In this document: positions 13,129 to 24,723 of the stretch, one piece after another
Position numbering within the stretch: position 1 is the first letter of the stretch
Layout: the number at the start of each line of letters is the position of its first letter
NCBI GenBank assembly: GCA_018894105.1
Contig: CM032128.1
Location: forward strand, 11,451,001-11,515,000
Source of the DNA: Jacaranda mimosifolia
Lineage: Eukaryota > Streptophyta > Magnoliopsida > Lamiales > Bignoniaceae
Direction: 5' to 3'
DNA: 64,000 nt
Notes under the pieces: generated by a model
The model's database searches: none
What the model was told of the DNA's origin: nothing
What the model saw: only the letters and a program-made list of their open reading frames with translations
Position numbers and translations under genes: made by a program

Positions 13129-16100
13129 TGTAACACCCTTAAATTTTTATATTTTGGAAAATAAGAATTAAGAAAATTAAGATTTTTATTGGTCGGATTT
13201 TAGGGATCGAAAAATAGATGAAAATGACTTGATTGCAAGAAAATGAGAAGTTTGGGGGTCAATTTACAATTTGAGGAAATTGGATTGAACCAAACTTGGA
13301 AACTTTTGGGGTTGCACAGTGAGTATTTTGGGTTAAAGGGTTCAAATTTATGCACTAAGTAAGTTTGGAGCTGAAATGAAAGGTTGGGAAACCTTGGAGG
13401 ACCCAATTAAAAGTTGACTAAAATATTTGGGGGTCAATCTGCAAATAAAGAAAGTTCAATTCTATAAAATGGCATTTTGCATTTGAACCCCCTATTTCTA
13501 TCATCTTCCCCACTGAAACCCCTCTCCTCTCTCTCCGGCAAACTCCATCATCCGGCAACCAAAACCTATCATATTTGGTACTAAATTGTTTCTCTCTGAA
13601 CAAAGAACACAAATATACCCATTTCTTCCCAGTTAGACCGGTGAAATGGCCAAAAAAAGTGACTGAAAATCCAATCACGGCGAAGTTCAATGGGTTCCAC
13701 TTTCCAACGACTGTTAGATGCAACCCAGATGTGGATTTTGTAGCCCTCAACTCAAGGAGCACGCCAGTAGCTTCAAATTTCAGAACAGACCACCAGCAGC
13801 GATGGAATTAGAAGAAAATAGCATGGCGGCGTTGGTGGCGAGCTAACAGTTTTCCAGCCAATTGGCAGTCAATTCGGCGGCTGAACAAGAAATTGGTTAG
13901 GGCGTTGGATTGCTCTAGCTAAAAGGCATCTACTTTAAGTGGTGGTGTGTATCTTCGGCGGACGATGCACGACGGCGACGACAGGACAGAATCTTTATCT
14001 CATCACAAGGAACACATGCACGCAAGCTGATCATGCATTCGAAGCTTTCATAAAAAGATATTGGGTGAAAACAAGAAACTTGTGTTAAAGTTGTATGCAT
14101 GTGTATGTATATGCCTCCAAACCTTATTATGTATTATATAAATGAAGAATACGCACGATTTAATTTGGAAAACTAAGACAGGCATATAATTATATAAGTT
14201 AATGGACCGGGATCTTGTTATATATATGATAACTTTGGAATAATAATTAAGTTAATCAAGCAATTAAATCCTAATTCTATAGATTTGGAACCTAAGTAGC
14301 AATACTTAGGTTAATTGAGATGAGACAGAACCAAGATTTGGATCATGCATGTACTATTATAAGTTTACAAAACTTGAATTTGTATTATCATGTGATAAAT
14401 TTGAGATACATTAAGATTTTTAAGGGATATTGGACCATCATTATCGATTTAGTATGTCATGGCAAGACCAATTGGATGATTTAAGGCCCAATTATATATT
14501 CTTTAACGAGATCGGCACTATTAGCATGTCTTTATCGAGGCTATCGATTTAGCTGATTGAGTATTGATTTTAGGCCGTTGTTTGTGTAATTGCGATTATA
14601 TGGTCGAATGAGGATTTTTTACTGTAAATATACTATTTTGGTAAGGTGACAACGAAGTGGATTCCGCAGGTTAGTAGGTGGCGACAACATTTCTGAGACT
14701 ACAAAGGTGAGGTTCTGCCACTTTGGCCTGGATTATTATATCTATTCTTGCGGAAAAACCCCTTTGAGGGTTTAAAATTGCTTGAACTGTACTTGCTCAT
14801 GTTTATTGAGATCTGTACTTGAGTGTGTACTTGCTCGTGATCTGTTATTTGAATTGTATACACCTATGAGGGTTATTGCTTGCTTGCACTCTGATGAGTT
14901 TGCTCTTGTCCGTTTTGGCGCTCTGAACTTCCTTCTATCTTGTCTTGTACTTGTCTCAATCGGTACTTGTTACTGTCATGTACTTGCTCCTGTCCTGTCT
15001 TGTTATTGTATGCCTTGCCGACATACCTGTCTGTTTGTATATGGTCATGATGGCTTAATCGTACTTGTTAATCGGATGGTATTGTCTTGTTGGCATTTCT
15101 GTACATGTTATTTGTTGCCTTGTGAGCAAATTCAATTGATTGATATTGATCATATGTTAGTGATATGCTAGGGAGACTCCTAGGTATCAACGATATGCTA
15201 GGGATACTCATAGGTATCGTCCATCTGTCAGTGATATACTAGGGACACTCCTAGGTATCGTCCATCTGTCTGTGATATGCTAGGGATACTCCTAGGTATC
15301 GTCCGTCTGCCTGTGATATGCTAGGGATACTCTTAGGTATCTACCGTCTATCAGTGATATGTTAAGGATAATCCTAGGTACCTTCCGTCTGTCAGTGATA
15401 TGCTAGGGATACTCCTAGGTATCGTCTATCTGTCTATGATATGCTAGGGATACTCCTAGGTATCGTCCGTCTGCCTGTGATATGCTAGGAGTAATACTCC
15501 TAGGTATCGTCCGTCTGTCTATGATATGTTAGGGATACTCCTAGGTATCGTTCGTCTGTCTGTGATATGCTAGGAATAGTCCTGAGTATCTACTGTCTGT
15601 CAGTGATATGCTGGGGATACTCCTAGGTATCATCCGTCTGTTAGTGATATGCTAGGGATACTCCTATGTATCTACCGTGTCTCAGTAATATGCTAGGAAT
15701 ACTCCTAGGTATCTACCATGTCTCATTTACGTGCTAAGGATACTCCTAGGCATCTTCTGTGAGTCAAACTATCACGCTTGGATATGACTGAGTGATTGGA
15801 ATAAGAATTGTTCTGATATGCATGTCAAGTATGTTCCGTTGAACGGCATATGACTCGAGCTTGTTTATTTTGACCGTATCTAATCATTTGTACACTATTC
15901 ATGGAGCGATAAGGAACGAGAGATTCCTATCTGCTCAAACTGTTATTTGTATTTGATATTGTTCTAGTTCTAAACGTTAAATTGTGATCTACTGATTTGA
16001 TTCATCCTCAACAGATCCCCACTGCTTGTGATTAAGATTATACCCCACTAAGTCCTTTGGATTTACCTCCCGTATTTCTTTGATTTTCTCAAACATGATT

Positions 16101-16443
16101 AAGTGATGAATTGGAACTCCAGGCGTGGATGGGCGAACACATTTTGTAATAGAAAACGATTATATATGCTTATGGGTTCTTTTGGGATATTTTGTATACC
16201 CTCGAGACGTTGTGATATGTCATGTTGATGTTAATAACTTAAGGCACGTAAATGTTTTGTTAAATGTAAGAAAAGTAAATCATGGTATGTACTTGATGGT
16301 TTGTTGAGTCAATTAAGTTTGAAATTTTCGTTGCTTTGATAAGTTTGAAATCTTTTAGGTTTATTGATTGAATTGTAAATTCAATTTAAGATTGAACTAA
16401 GTGACGCTTCGACTTAGGTGCTATATCGAATGGGGGCATTACA
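13129..16443 (+). repeat. 3' LTR of the gag-only retrotransposon
   Basis: Starts TGTAACACCC and ends TTACA, followed at once by the TSD AGTTT. Same order of parts as the 5' LTR: TATA-like site 13463-13470, then coding-like shadows, then the 41-bp array at 15160-15766. Confidence 0.93.
15160..15766 (+). repeat. 41-bp minisatellite in the 3' LTR
   Basis: Fifteen units of the same family as 9920-10555. The unit order and variants are not identical to the 5' LTR: there is one unit fewer and one unit has a short internal insertion (about 15480-15500). The two arrays have therefore changed independently since insertion. Confidence 0.94.
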
Positions 16444-16448
16444 AGTTT

Positions 16449-17858
16449 AATTAAATAATATATATTGATGAAGTAGTATATAAATTTTTATATATATTTA
16501 TACATATATGATTGCATATCTAATGAAAAAGAATTAATGGACTTATAAAATTATAAATATTCAAAAAATAAAAAAATCTAAAATATAAACCTAAATAAAA
16601 AAATCTTATCCTATAAAATTATAAAATTAGAGAACAAAAAAGAAAGCTTAAAAATATAAAGAAAAATTTAATAAATTAATGGATTACTTGATTGAAATAA
16701 TGAATAAAAAGATACTAAATGTAAAATAAATTAAATAAGATTATAAATCAAATGATAGAATTTATCAATGACTAAAGAGAAAAAATAGCTACTAAAAATA
16801 AAATAAATTACAAAATATTAAAAACAATGGACATATCGCATCTTGTAAAATTACAAAATTAAATGATCAAAAAGGGAATTTAAAAAAAATTAAATAAATA
16901 AATTGATAACTTAAACTAAGCAATAAACAAAACGATATAAAAGGTATAGAACTTTGACAACAAACAAAAGCTAGATGATATACTTTATCATGATTGAAAA
17001 GAAAATTATAAGCACTGAAATCCAAAAAGTCTCTTCCATTATGTAGCATAATAAAATTAAACAAATAAAATGAAATCAAAACAGTAAAGAAAGAAAAATC
17101 AAGCAAACAATTAATAACTTGTAGAATGAAATAATGACACACGCAAAAAGGCAAAGGAAAAGAAATGCTAGAGAATTGAGAATATTAGTAAAATAACTTC
17201 CAAAATATTCAATATATAGTAGTGTATATATAAATTAGTTATTAAAAATAAGAAAAAAATATGTAAAACTTATCGAACTATAAAGTTTGAATGATTAAGG
17301 AATTATCCATGTATTAAGAGTAGAGATGAAAAAGATTTTGTAGTTAGAATGCAGTTATATTCTGATACTAGAGATAAATAAAGAATTATTTGTTCCAATA
17401 AAGAAAATGATTCCAAAAATTTAGATATATTTAAATGAAAAATAATATCGAGTTAATAACCAACAATCAACGAGAATTTTTTAATTAAATTGAAAAACTC
17501 AAAATTCTAAAATTCAGAATTTGATTAAAATTGGAGAATTGCAGATCCCATATCGTTGTGCTATATATAACAGTATACATATATATATATATATATTCAA
17601 GTCTTCAACCAAAAATATATATATATATATTCCTCCCCCCAAAAAATAATTTATATAAAATAGCCAAAAAAATGATATCTGTGCCTGTTTGATTTTGGTT
17701 TAACTGACTGTAACTGGTCAATTTTGATTTTAAACAAAATCGAATCAATTAAAACCAATTAAAATTGAAAATTTTTATTTTCTTTGTAGAAAAATAGAAA
17801 ATTCAATTAACCGATCAAACTGTTCAATTTGATCGACTAAAACCAGTTGCACGCCCCT
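16449..17858. other. AT-rich non-coding stretch
   Basis: Very AT-rich with poly-A/poly-T tracts and TA microsatellites near 17577-17626. No gene is seen. From 17680 the gaacc-type motif region of the candidate hAT-like right end begins. Confidence 0.6.
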
Positions 17859-18372
17859 AACTAGGTCCGACTAAATTTGGGTCTTATTATTGTCCATTTG
17901 ACTCTAATAATCCACTACCACCAGGGAAGGAACATAAAGAGCAATAATTGTTCACAGTTAAAACTAAATTTCCATCCCTTTTCTTGCTTCCATTATTTGT
18001 CATCCACCATAATTTAACAAATTGCAAGATCAAACTACAACTCATGAAGCACAATAGAAGAAGCACACTGTTACCACATACGAGCAATTAGAGAGAGGGA
18101 AAGCAATTTTTATAAACAAAAAAGCCCTCCAAGAAGGTGTCATTTATTTTGAAAAATTACAATTATCTATGACAGTTTATGAACGATGAGCAGTTTGTCA
18201 CCTTTACAATTCCTACCACCCAAGACAAGAAAAAGCCAACTAAGTTTCTTTTAATTCTCAAAGCTTAGTTGTTAGTATTGAAAGGTGATCAGGAATAGGA
18301 AGAGAACAAAATTGGATACCTGGATTTCTTTTGAGAATAATAGTACTATTATTCTACTATTGTTTTTCCTAA

Positions 18373-18488
18373 TTATGCACATGATCTCCATATTCTTCCC
18401 TCCAAGGAAATAACAATTATTGAAACATCATCATGGTAGCGACGTCGATCCCCTTGTGGTACTTCAAGTAATTCATGAAAATCCATGC
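18373..18488 (-). other. PP2C exon 4 and stop
   Basis: Encodes [20 protein letters not shown] and then [17 protein letters not shown] before TAA. The Asp pair in YHDDV is the last metal-binding motif of the PP2C fold. Downstream (17890-18372) I see 3'-flanking DNA only. Confidence 0.93.
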
Positions 18489-21400
18489 CTGAAAGAGGAA
18501 CATCTTATAGTAATGCTAAGAAAATGAACTTTTATTTCTACCTCTGAAACAGAGACATACCAGCTCTTTTTGCTGCACGGAATAGCAATTCTTCGACCAG
18601 ATGCTGTGCAGGATCTCCTTCTGGTGACCGAGAGATGAATAGTTCAACTTCTGATACAGCCTCTTCATTTGTGAAGTATTGGTAAAGTCCATCTGATGAC
18701 AATATGAGAAACCTGTCTCCTGGCCCTAACCTGTGATGGTAAAGCGACGGCAGACAGTTTATATATGGAGAAGTTCCAATGTAGTCAATTCTGAACATCT
18801 CTAGAAGTGCATTGTTCCACTTAGGCTGCAAAAATAAGATTCAAATTCAAACAAACATTAGCATCAATCATGTCAACTGCATACAGTAATAACGGATTAA
18901 CAATTAGATGAATCAGTGAAATAAGATAGTTTTCTCCAATCAAAAGATATATCAGAAATTCCAGAAAGAGTTGCACTAGTTTGACTATTTCTAGAGCATG
19001 AAAAGTCACCAACCAAGCCTTTTTAGGGGAGATAAATATAAGAATGTCATGTAATCTATTCTAAGAGATTCTAACTGGCTACACTTTTGCTTCACTACAT
19101 TTCGATAATCTACTTTTCAGCAAATGGACGGCCATTCAATTTCCACTACAAGATTCCTATAGGCAAAGCATTTAAGTTATTGCTACCATTAAATCGTCAA
19201 CATTCTTTTTGTTCCGGCCCAGAAAAAGGTATACATAAACTAAAAAAGAAACACATTACTCATTTTGAACTTTCTACTAGGATTGAGTTGCAGGATAAGT
19301 TGTGTATCACATGACAGTGAAATTAAAAATGCTTTATCAGCTAAAATATCCTTGGTGTTGTCCACAACAACGAAGAATATGCTTCTAAATATGGAAGCAA
19401 AAGCAGCTGTATCCTACCACAGAAAGGCTTGAAAATATAACTTTGTTCGCACAAAAATATCACTCTTCTTCCTTTTGTTTACTCATTGGAAGAAAGTTTC
19501 AATTTCATGGTCAATTGAGGAATCTGCTTTTTCTCATGCACAAAAAGGAATCAAAACAACAACATTTCCTCTATTTACCTGCACTACATAATCACAAAAG
19601 TGGAATGGAAAATTTTAGACTAGTACATACCTGCTTGAGAAAACCAGCACCAAAAGCACGAGTGACCTTCAACGAACCTTTCACACGGTCATTGAACATA
19701 GCAGAAGCATCATCAGGATGTTCATTTTTAATTCTTGAAATTTCCTGGTTACAAAAAAGCAGAATAACATGCAACAAAATAATCAAACAAAAAGAACTGA
19801 TCTAGATCCAAAAATACTAGAATGGACAACCAGAAAAACATGCACAAAAAGGGGGCATTTTTTTACCTCTTCTATGGAGGTGCTATGATCCATGGTGAGC
19901 TGCAAAGCAGTTAAGCTAGGTAGAGCATTGGACCCATCGGCATCAAAAGCCTCAAGATCATACAATGTTTCTTCATTGATTCTCTCCAAGTCCTGGCTCC
20001 AAAGATCAGGCTCTTTCTTCCGAGCCAAAACAGCTCGACTATCGCCCACATTCATCACGTACACATCTTCACCCTTCATCAACATCATTAGAACACAAGA
20101 ACCCATCAAAGCCAACTCAGGATTCTCCATTACCATCTTATCAGCAAGATCAGATAGGCCTCCTCGGTTTTCTTTAGTGCTTGGGAGAGAGCCTTTAGCA
20201 CATCCACATGATTGGTAGCATCTGACCTCTTTTATTTAACTGCTCCTTTAACCTCCTATCAAGCTCCAATCTTTCCCTATCCCATTCACACCTCCACCTC
20301 CGTTGATTCTCCTCCCATTTCTTTGCCACTCCCCGGTACTTACTCTTTGGATTCCTCCCCTTCCTTTTTTTATGCCATAGGTCCCCATTTATATCACCAT
20401 TAGCACAAGGGTAGCTCTCTTGCTCTACACATCTTGAACAACCATCCTTAGTCCTATCACGCGAAACCTCCTCACTGAAATCCTGACTTGAATTAAAATC
20501 CTCTTTTTCCAAACTCAAATTTTCAATGGCAGGATAGGAATTGGCAATCAATGAACTGCCAGACTTATTGTTATTATTATTGTTATCATCCCAAAGTAAA
20601 CCTTTGAGTTCTCTATGAACAGCTGGATACAAATTGGACAACAAATAATCTGGTGCGTCCGGACCATTAAATCCATCATAAATCCCCACAAAAACCCATC
20701 CATGCTCTTCAGAGACTACCACATGAACCCGATCCTCTCCGGCTTTTCCCTGAGCCCACTGCAGATTCTGACTTTCCAATGAATCACCATCATCTAAGCT
20801 ACACTCGCTGCTGAAATTCACACAACTATTGATTGTCAATTCATTCTGCTTTTCCGAGCCAGCTAACCAATCGCTTTCCTTCATCGCAATAACGCCTTTG
20901 ATGGGTGCAACAATGGAGCATTGACCTCTGGTAATCCCCTTCGAAAAGGCCCGCCTAAGGGCCCGAAGCAACGACGCTTTTCTCGATCTAGGCCGAAATG
21001 CCAATCCGCCATGGGAATAGCTTCTTTGGAACTGATCAGAGCAACCCTTTTCAAGAGGGCCAGAGAAGATCCCGCGGTCAAGAGGGCCGGACATGAACCC
21101 CCTCTCGATCGGGCCGGACATGAACCCCCCTCTCCAGAGGGCCCGAATTAAGCAACGGGCCGGAATGTATAGATGAGTTTCTAGGAAGGGGTTGAAGCGG
21201 AATAGACGCAAAGGAGGTGGAGCCCTCGAAGGCGGAGGCACGGTCGATGCTGTTGTGGGAGTATATGTCTAGTAAGGCGGTGGAGAGCAGCGTGGAGGTG
21301 TTGGCGCTGACGGCGGCACCGGAAATCGACTTAAACGTCGTCGTCGGGGGATCGTCGGCCTCGGAGTAGACCTTGGAGGACGAAAGCCGGTTCAATTCAG

Positions 21401-21551
21401 GTCGTATGTAGCAGAAGGAGTGGCCCAAATCGTCTAAGGGATCGGATATGACCATACCGCCGACCATATCCTTCCTCCGTCGGCCAGCCTCATCGGCGGT
21501 GGGCCTCACTCCGGTGAAGCACACTGTCAGCTTCCCCACTCCGTTACCCAT
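18373..21551 (-). CDS. Protein phosphatase 2C, POLTERGEIST-like family (frame disrupted)
   Basis: A plant PP2C of the POL/PLL group, a Mg/Mn-dependent Ser/Thr phosphatase; relatives act in receptor-kinase signalling at the plasma membrane. Coding exons on the minus strand: 21551-19867, 19744-19631, 18825-18561, 18488-18373, all with GT/AG introns, stop TAA at 18375-18373. The start MGNGVGK fits a myristoylation signal. The N-terminal half has the family's SGPLERG/SGPIERG repeats (about 21160-21040). Catalytic motifs are present: [20 protein letters not shown] then [84 protein letters not shown]. Oddity: exon 1 changes frame three times, by one extra C in the run 21125-21130, one base missing near 20226, and one missing near 20151. 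I see no premature stop apart from those caused by the shifts. Either a young pseudogene or homopolymer/assembly errors in an intact gene. Confidence 0.93.
18561..18825 (-). other. PP2C exon 3
   Basis: Starts [17 protein letters not shown] after TTTTTGCAG and ends AKRAG at a GTATGT donor. Contains the SSDGLYQY metal-binding motif. The preceding intron (18826-19630) is about 800 bp. Confidence 0.93.
19631..19744 (-). other. PP2C exon 2
   Basis: Encodes [18 protein letters not shown] and [16 protein letters not shown]. Bounded by an AG acceptor (19746-19745) and a GTATGT donor (19630). Confidence 0.93.
19867..21551 (-). other. PP2C exon 1 (with three indels)
   Basis: Carries the myristoylation-type N-terminus, the SGP-repeat regulatory region and the first half of the phosphatase domain. 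It ends at TCCATAGAAGAG followed by GTAAAA. Reading frame holds 21551 to about 21130, shifts to a second frame down to about 20226, a third to about 20151, and a fourth segment to the splice site. Confidence 0.88.
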
Positions 21552-21713
21552 TTATTTATCTTTATTCCAAAAACAAAAGAAAAAGAAAATATTGGTTAGA
21601 GAGAAAAATAAATATAAAAAGAGCAGTGGTGTCTTTGGTTTTTCCGTTCAAGACTTCATTTCAGCTGGAATAAAAATTAGCATTGTGAGTCAGAAAAAGA
21701 AAGGGTGAAATTT

Positions 21714-21731
21714 AGAGAGAGAGAGAGAGAG
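21714..21731. repeat. (AG)n microsatellite in the PP2C 5' region
   Basis: A short GA/AG run about 165 bp upstream of the PP2C start codon. Such runs are common in plant 5' leaders and promoters. I could not fix a transcription start or TATA box. Confidence 0.7.
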
Positions 21732-21854
21732 GGCCGTTGACTTTTGTTGGGGGTGGGGCAGGGGGAGCATTTGATTGAGGTAATAAAAACAGAGGACTGG
21801 GAATCAAGGCTAGGTGGATACTTTTCTTACATTATTTTGTATTTTCCAAGCAGA

Positions 21855-22306
21855 GGCTTTGTTTGGATGTAAATTAGGATATTCTTCCAAAATTTTTGGG
21901 AGAATAAATTTTGGGATGTGGAATTAAGAAATGTAATGAATATTTGTTTTTATTTTGAGAGGTTGGTAGAAAATAAATTGGGAGGAAATAGTTTATTTGT
22001 TTGTATTTTGAGGGGACAAAATATCACATCAATGACTTTTTTATTAAGTTTGTGGAGTGAAATTAGTATTTTAAAACTATTTATATATGCATATATATAG
22101 ATTGCATGAGTGGTAGTATGTGTATATATTTGTAATAATGAAATAATTGATTGAATTTTTAAGGAATGTACTTAGAGTGTGAATAGTATGAATTTTTTTG
22201 AGATAAATTTTATATTTTATAAGTGAAATTGGAGAATGTATAATATTTATTTGTTTTAATTTTAAAAATTAAAAAATAAATTAAAAGTTTGTAAACAAAC
22301 AAACCC
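21855..22306. mobile_element. Candidate MITE (Tourist-like)
   Basis: The ends form an imperfect inverted repeat: GGCTTTGTTTGGAT on the left, and GGGTTTGTTTGTTT when the right end is reverse-complemented. Both sides are flanked by AGA, a possible 3-bp duplication. At 452 bp and non-coding it has the size of a MITE. The TSD is not the TWA preferred by PIF/Harbinger elements, so the class is uncertain. Confidence 0.4.
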
Positions 22307-22309
22307 AGA

Positions 22310-23945
22310 ATTTTTGGTTTTCCTGTTTATTTCGTGTGAGTGTGGGGGGTGGTTTATACTCGGCTCGCAGTCCCATTATTAATTTATGGAAGGGCGTTGA
22401 CTGGGAAGTATGATAAAGGTTGGGGTTTAATGAATCAAAAGTGATCGAATGAACTATTAATTGAAACTTGAAAGTGGGGTTTAGCTTTTTCATTATTCTA
22501 GTTCAACCCCATGGTATGGTGCGTGGGTTCCACTCGCTTGTGCAGTTTGGTACAAGGTAGTTTTTCTAGAATCAACTATTTACTTGTTGTCTAGCATGTC
22601 GTCTCTACATACACAAAAAAAATTATATTATTACATCATTAATGCTAATCGTATTAATAATAAATAGAAGAAAAAAGAATATGGAGATAAGTAATTCTGA
22701 GCAGCCTGAAGCATTGATTAAAAAATCATATTGGATTAGGCGGTCGAAATGGTTGAATCGTCAACCGCCTGTTATCCAGTTCAATTTTTAATAAAAAATA
22801 ATAATTTTAAAAATCGCTCTATTTTGAGAAAATTATTTGAACCGATGGTTGAATTGCTTAAACCATTGAATCGCCACAATTTGTTTGAAGCGAATTGATA
22901 TTTTATTTTATTTCTCTTTTATTCATGTTTACAATTAAAAATCTGCATTTTTTTTTTCTGCTTAAAATCCAAACTACAAAAAACAATATACAAGTTACAA
23001 AATATAAGTGCCATAATACCCACACAAAAGCCCAAAATTGAATCTTTGAAGTTGTGACTTGTGAACTTAAATAATATAATTTATGCTCTTTATGTCTTTT
23101 GTTTATTTCAATAATGTATTATTATTTGTATCTTGTTTCACACTTGTACCATAAGTTAAAATTAATAATTTTGGCCTTTTTTGTTTTATTCTTTGGTACT
23201 TTATTAATCTTTAAATAATATATAAACATAAATGTGTATATATATTATGTAATTATGATATTAGGGTTCAATTATATGCTAATTATATTGTTGATTGGAT
23301 CATATAGGTAAAAATTAAGTATTTTATTATCAATATAATTAGCACTAATGTTATAATAATATAAATTTTTATGCATGCAAGGACGGTGGGCCACGACGAT
23401 TAATGTAATTGGTCTAATAATATAACCGTCACATTTGTATGTGTGAAGTTTGAAATTGTAACTCTGATAAATTTTTAATGTGCATGGTGTAAAAAAATAA
23501 TAATTTAATAGAAAAGTTTCTTAACGCATTTAATTCTGCTCCCTCAACTCTAAAATTGCATAAATGCACGCCATCCAAGCTCAGAATTGACACATTTCCC
23601 AATATATTATTAAGATTAAATTGAAAATAGATGCATATGTATTTGATCATTCTCTATAAATCTATCAAACAATAAATTATTATTCTTTATATACTATGAG
23701 GTGCAAAACAAACTTAATTGTTTTTTACATTTATATTTGTGTGTCATGTCAATAGTTAAAGAAAAATAATTTAAGACCACAAAAAATTTTCAGTTGAATA
23801 AAAAAATTACAATTTTTGCAATTTTCGTGATTAAAGATGTGAAAAGACTCTAGCAAATAGAAGTTGTTGAGCCACAATTAAAATAGTTCACCAGTTGAAT
23901 TCAAATAAGACAATTGTCACTAAATCGACTTGAGTTTGGCAAATA
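22310..23945. other. AT-rich intergenic region
   Basis: No gene is seen. Around 22738-22770 lies an inverted repeat with arms GGCGGTCGA / TCAACCGCC followed by gaacc-type motifs (to about 22920), resembling eroded hAT-type termini. The rest is low-complexity AT-rich sequence. Confidence 0.5.
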
Positions 23946-23950
23946 ATTAT

Positions 23951-24683
23951 TGATATGGGATAGCTCAATATGCTCGGCCCAAAGACCGCATGCCCATTTC
24001 ATACACTGGGCCCAATTATGCTACCAACGTCGGGTGACCCCATTCGACCATACAGATCAACACTGTTCGAAGGCTAGGCTGCTGATCGATACCTCGACCA
24101 CACTGCTCGTCCAGCCCGTAAGCCTCGCGCTATACCTATGTTAGGTCGACCAGGGAGGTCGATTGGGTGTGTAACCGCTTCTGCAGCATTAAATGCCCTG
24201 ACAGGCAGCATGCCTCCGCATTAATAACGCATGCCGCCCCAATACCGCCCATGCTACCACACCAATGAGGAGGCGCTTGTACAATGTCATATTCTATCCC
24301 CAAAACCTGGAGAGACAGCCACCTAGAATAGTATAAGGGTGGGAGATGACTTAATGGCCCCCAAGTAAGGACAAAAACCATTACAACATGTCAAGGACAT
24401 CTCAGACAAATCCCTACTGGGAGAAGACTATAAATACCCTCACTCCTGCCCCTCTAAAGTATGCCATTTTACATACACAAAGCCTTCACTCTGCTGCTCG
24501 TTATCTACTCGACCTCATACTAACTTGAGTGTCGGAGAGCCTAAGCCGAGGGCATCTCCACTAGCCTGACGTTTGCTCATGATTAAAGGACTCTGCCCAA
24601 TTACCTTCATATATCAGCCAGAGAGGTCGAACCCTTTAAAAATTACTATCTAATCCAACTTCAAGCGGATTTCACCCTTATCA
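23951..24683 (+). repeat. 5' LTR of the Tat element
   Basis: Starts TGATATGGGATAG, ends CCCTTATCA. A TATAAATA box at 24429-24436 is the likely promoter. Closely similar along its length to 33909-34640. Confidence 0.95.
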
Positions 24684-24685
24684 TT

Positions 24686-24702
24686 TGGCGCCGTCTGTGG
24701 GA
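24686..24702 (+). promoter_or_regulatory. Primer binding site of the Tat element
   Basis: TGGCGCCGTCTGTGGGA starts two bases after the LTR end, as in many plant Tat/Athila-type elements. I do not assign the tRNA species with certainty. Confidence 0.85.
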
Positions 24703-24723
24703 ACTGCGAGTCTGCTATCGAAA

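Larger units (their letters stand above)
7912..16443 (+). mobile_element. Gag-only LTR retrotransposon (TR-GAG-like, Ty3/gypsy)
   Basis: A complete element: 5' LTR 7912-11245, primer binding site 11248-11260, interior 11246-13128, polypurine tract 13117-13127, 3' LTR 13129-16443. It is flanked by a perfect 5-bp TSD, AGTTT, at 7907-7911 and 16444-16448. The LTRs are unusually long (3,334 and 3,315 bp) and the interior short (1,883 bp). The interior encodes only a broken gag; I see no protease, RT, RNase H or integrase motif. This fits the non-autonomous class described in plants as terminal-repeat retrotransposons with a GAG domain. Movement would need pol functions from another element. The LTRs differ by scattered substitutions and small indels, so the insertion is not very recent. 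Confidence 0.92.
6895..17859. mobile_element. Candidate hAT-like element split by the LTR retrotransposon
   Basis: The left end begins TAGGGGTATG (6895) and the right end, reverse-complemented, begins TAGGGGCGTG (17859). Both ends are followed inward by about 200 bp rich in alternating gaacc/ggttc-type motifs, then AT-rich DNA with TA microsatellites (7190-7220, 7546-7564, 17577-17626). Flanking 8-mers are ACTCGACC and ACTAGGTC, identical at 5 of 8 positions. Removing the retrotransposon (7912-16443) leaves about 2.4 kb. TAGGGG-type ends with 8-bp duplications are typical of plant hAT elements. The weak TSD makes this tentative, and no transposase was seen. Confidence 0.35.

Noticed and set aside
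8267..13762. Minus-strand ORFs of 92 and 114 codons in the LTRs
   Set aside because: Shadow frames of the LTR leader region; differences between copies do not look protein-conserving.
9553..15171. ORFs of 116 and 129 codons in the two LTRs (9553-9903 and 14782-15171)
   Set aside because: They are the same LTR sequence twice. Composition is low in complexity and there is no recognised domain; LTRs normally do not code.
20921..21151. Plus-strand ORF opposite PP2C exon 1
   Set aside because: Antisense shadow of the SGPLERG repeat region.
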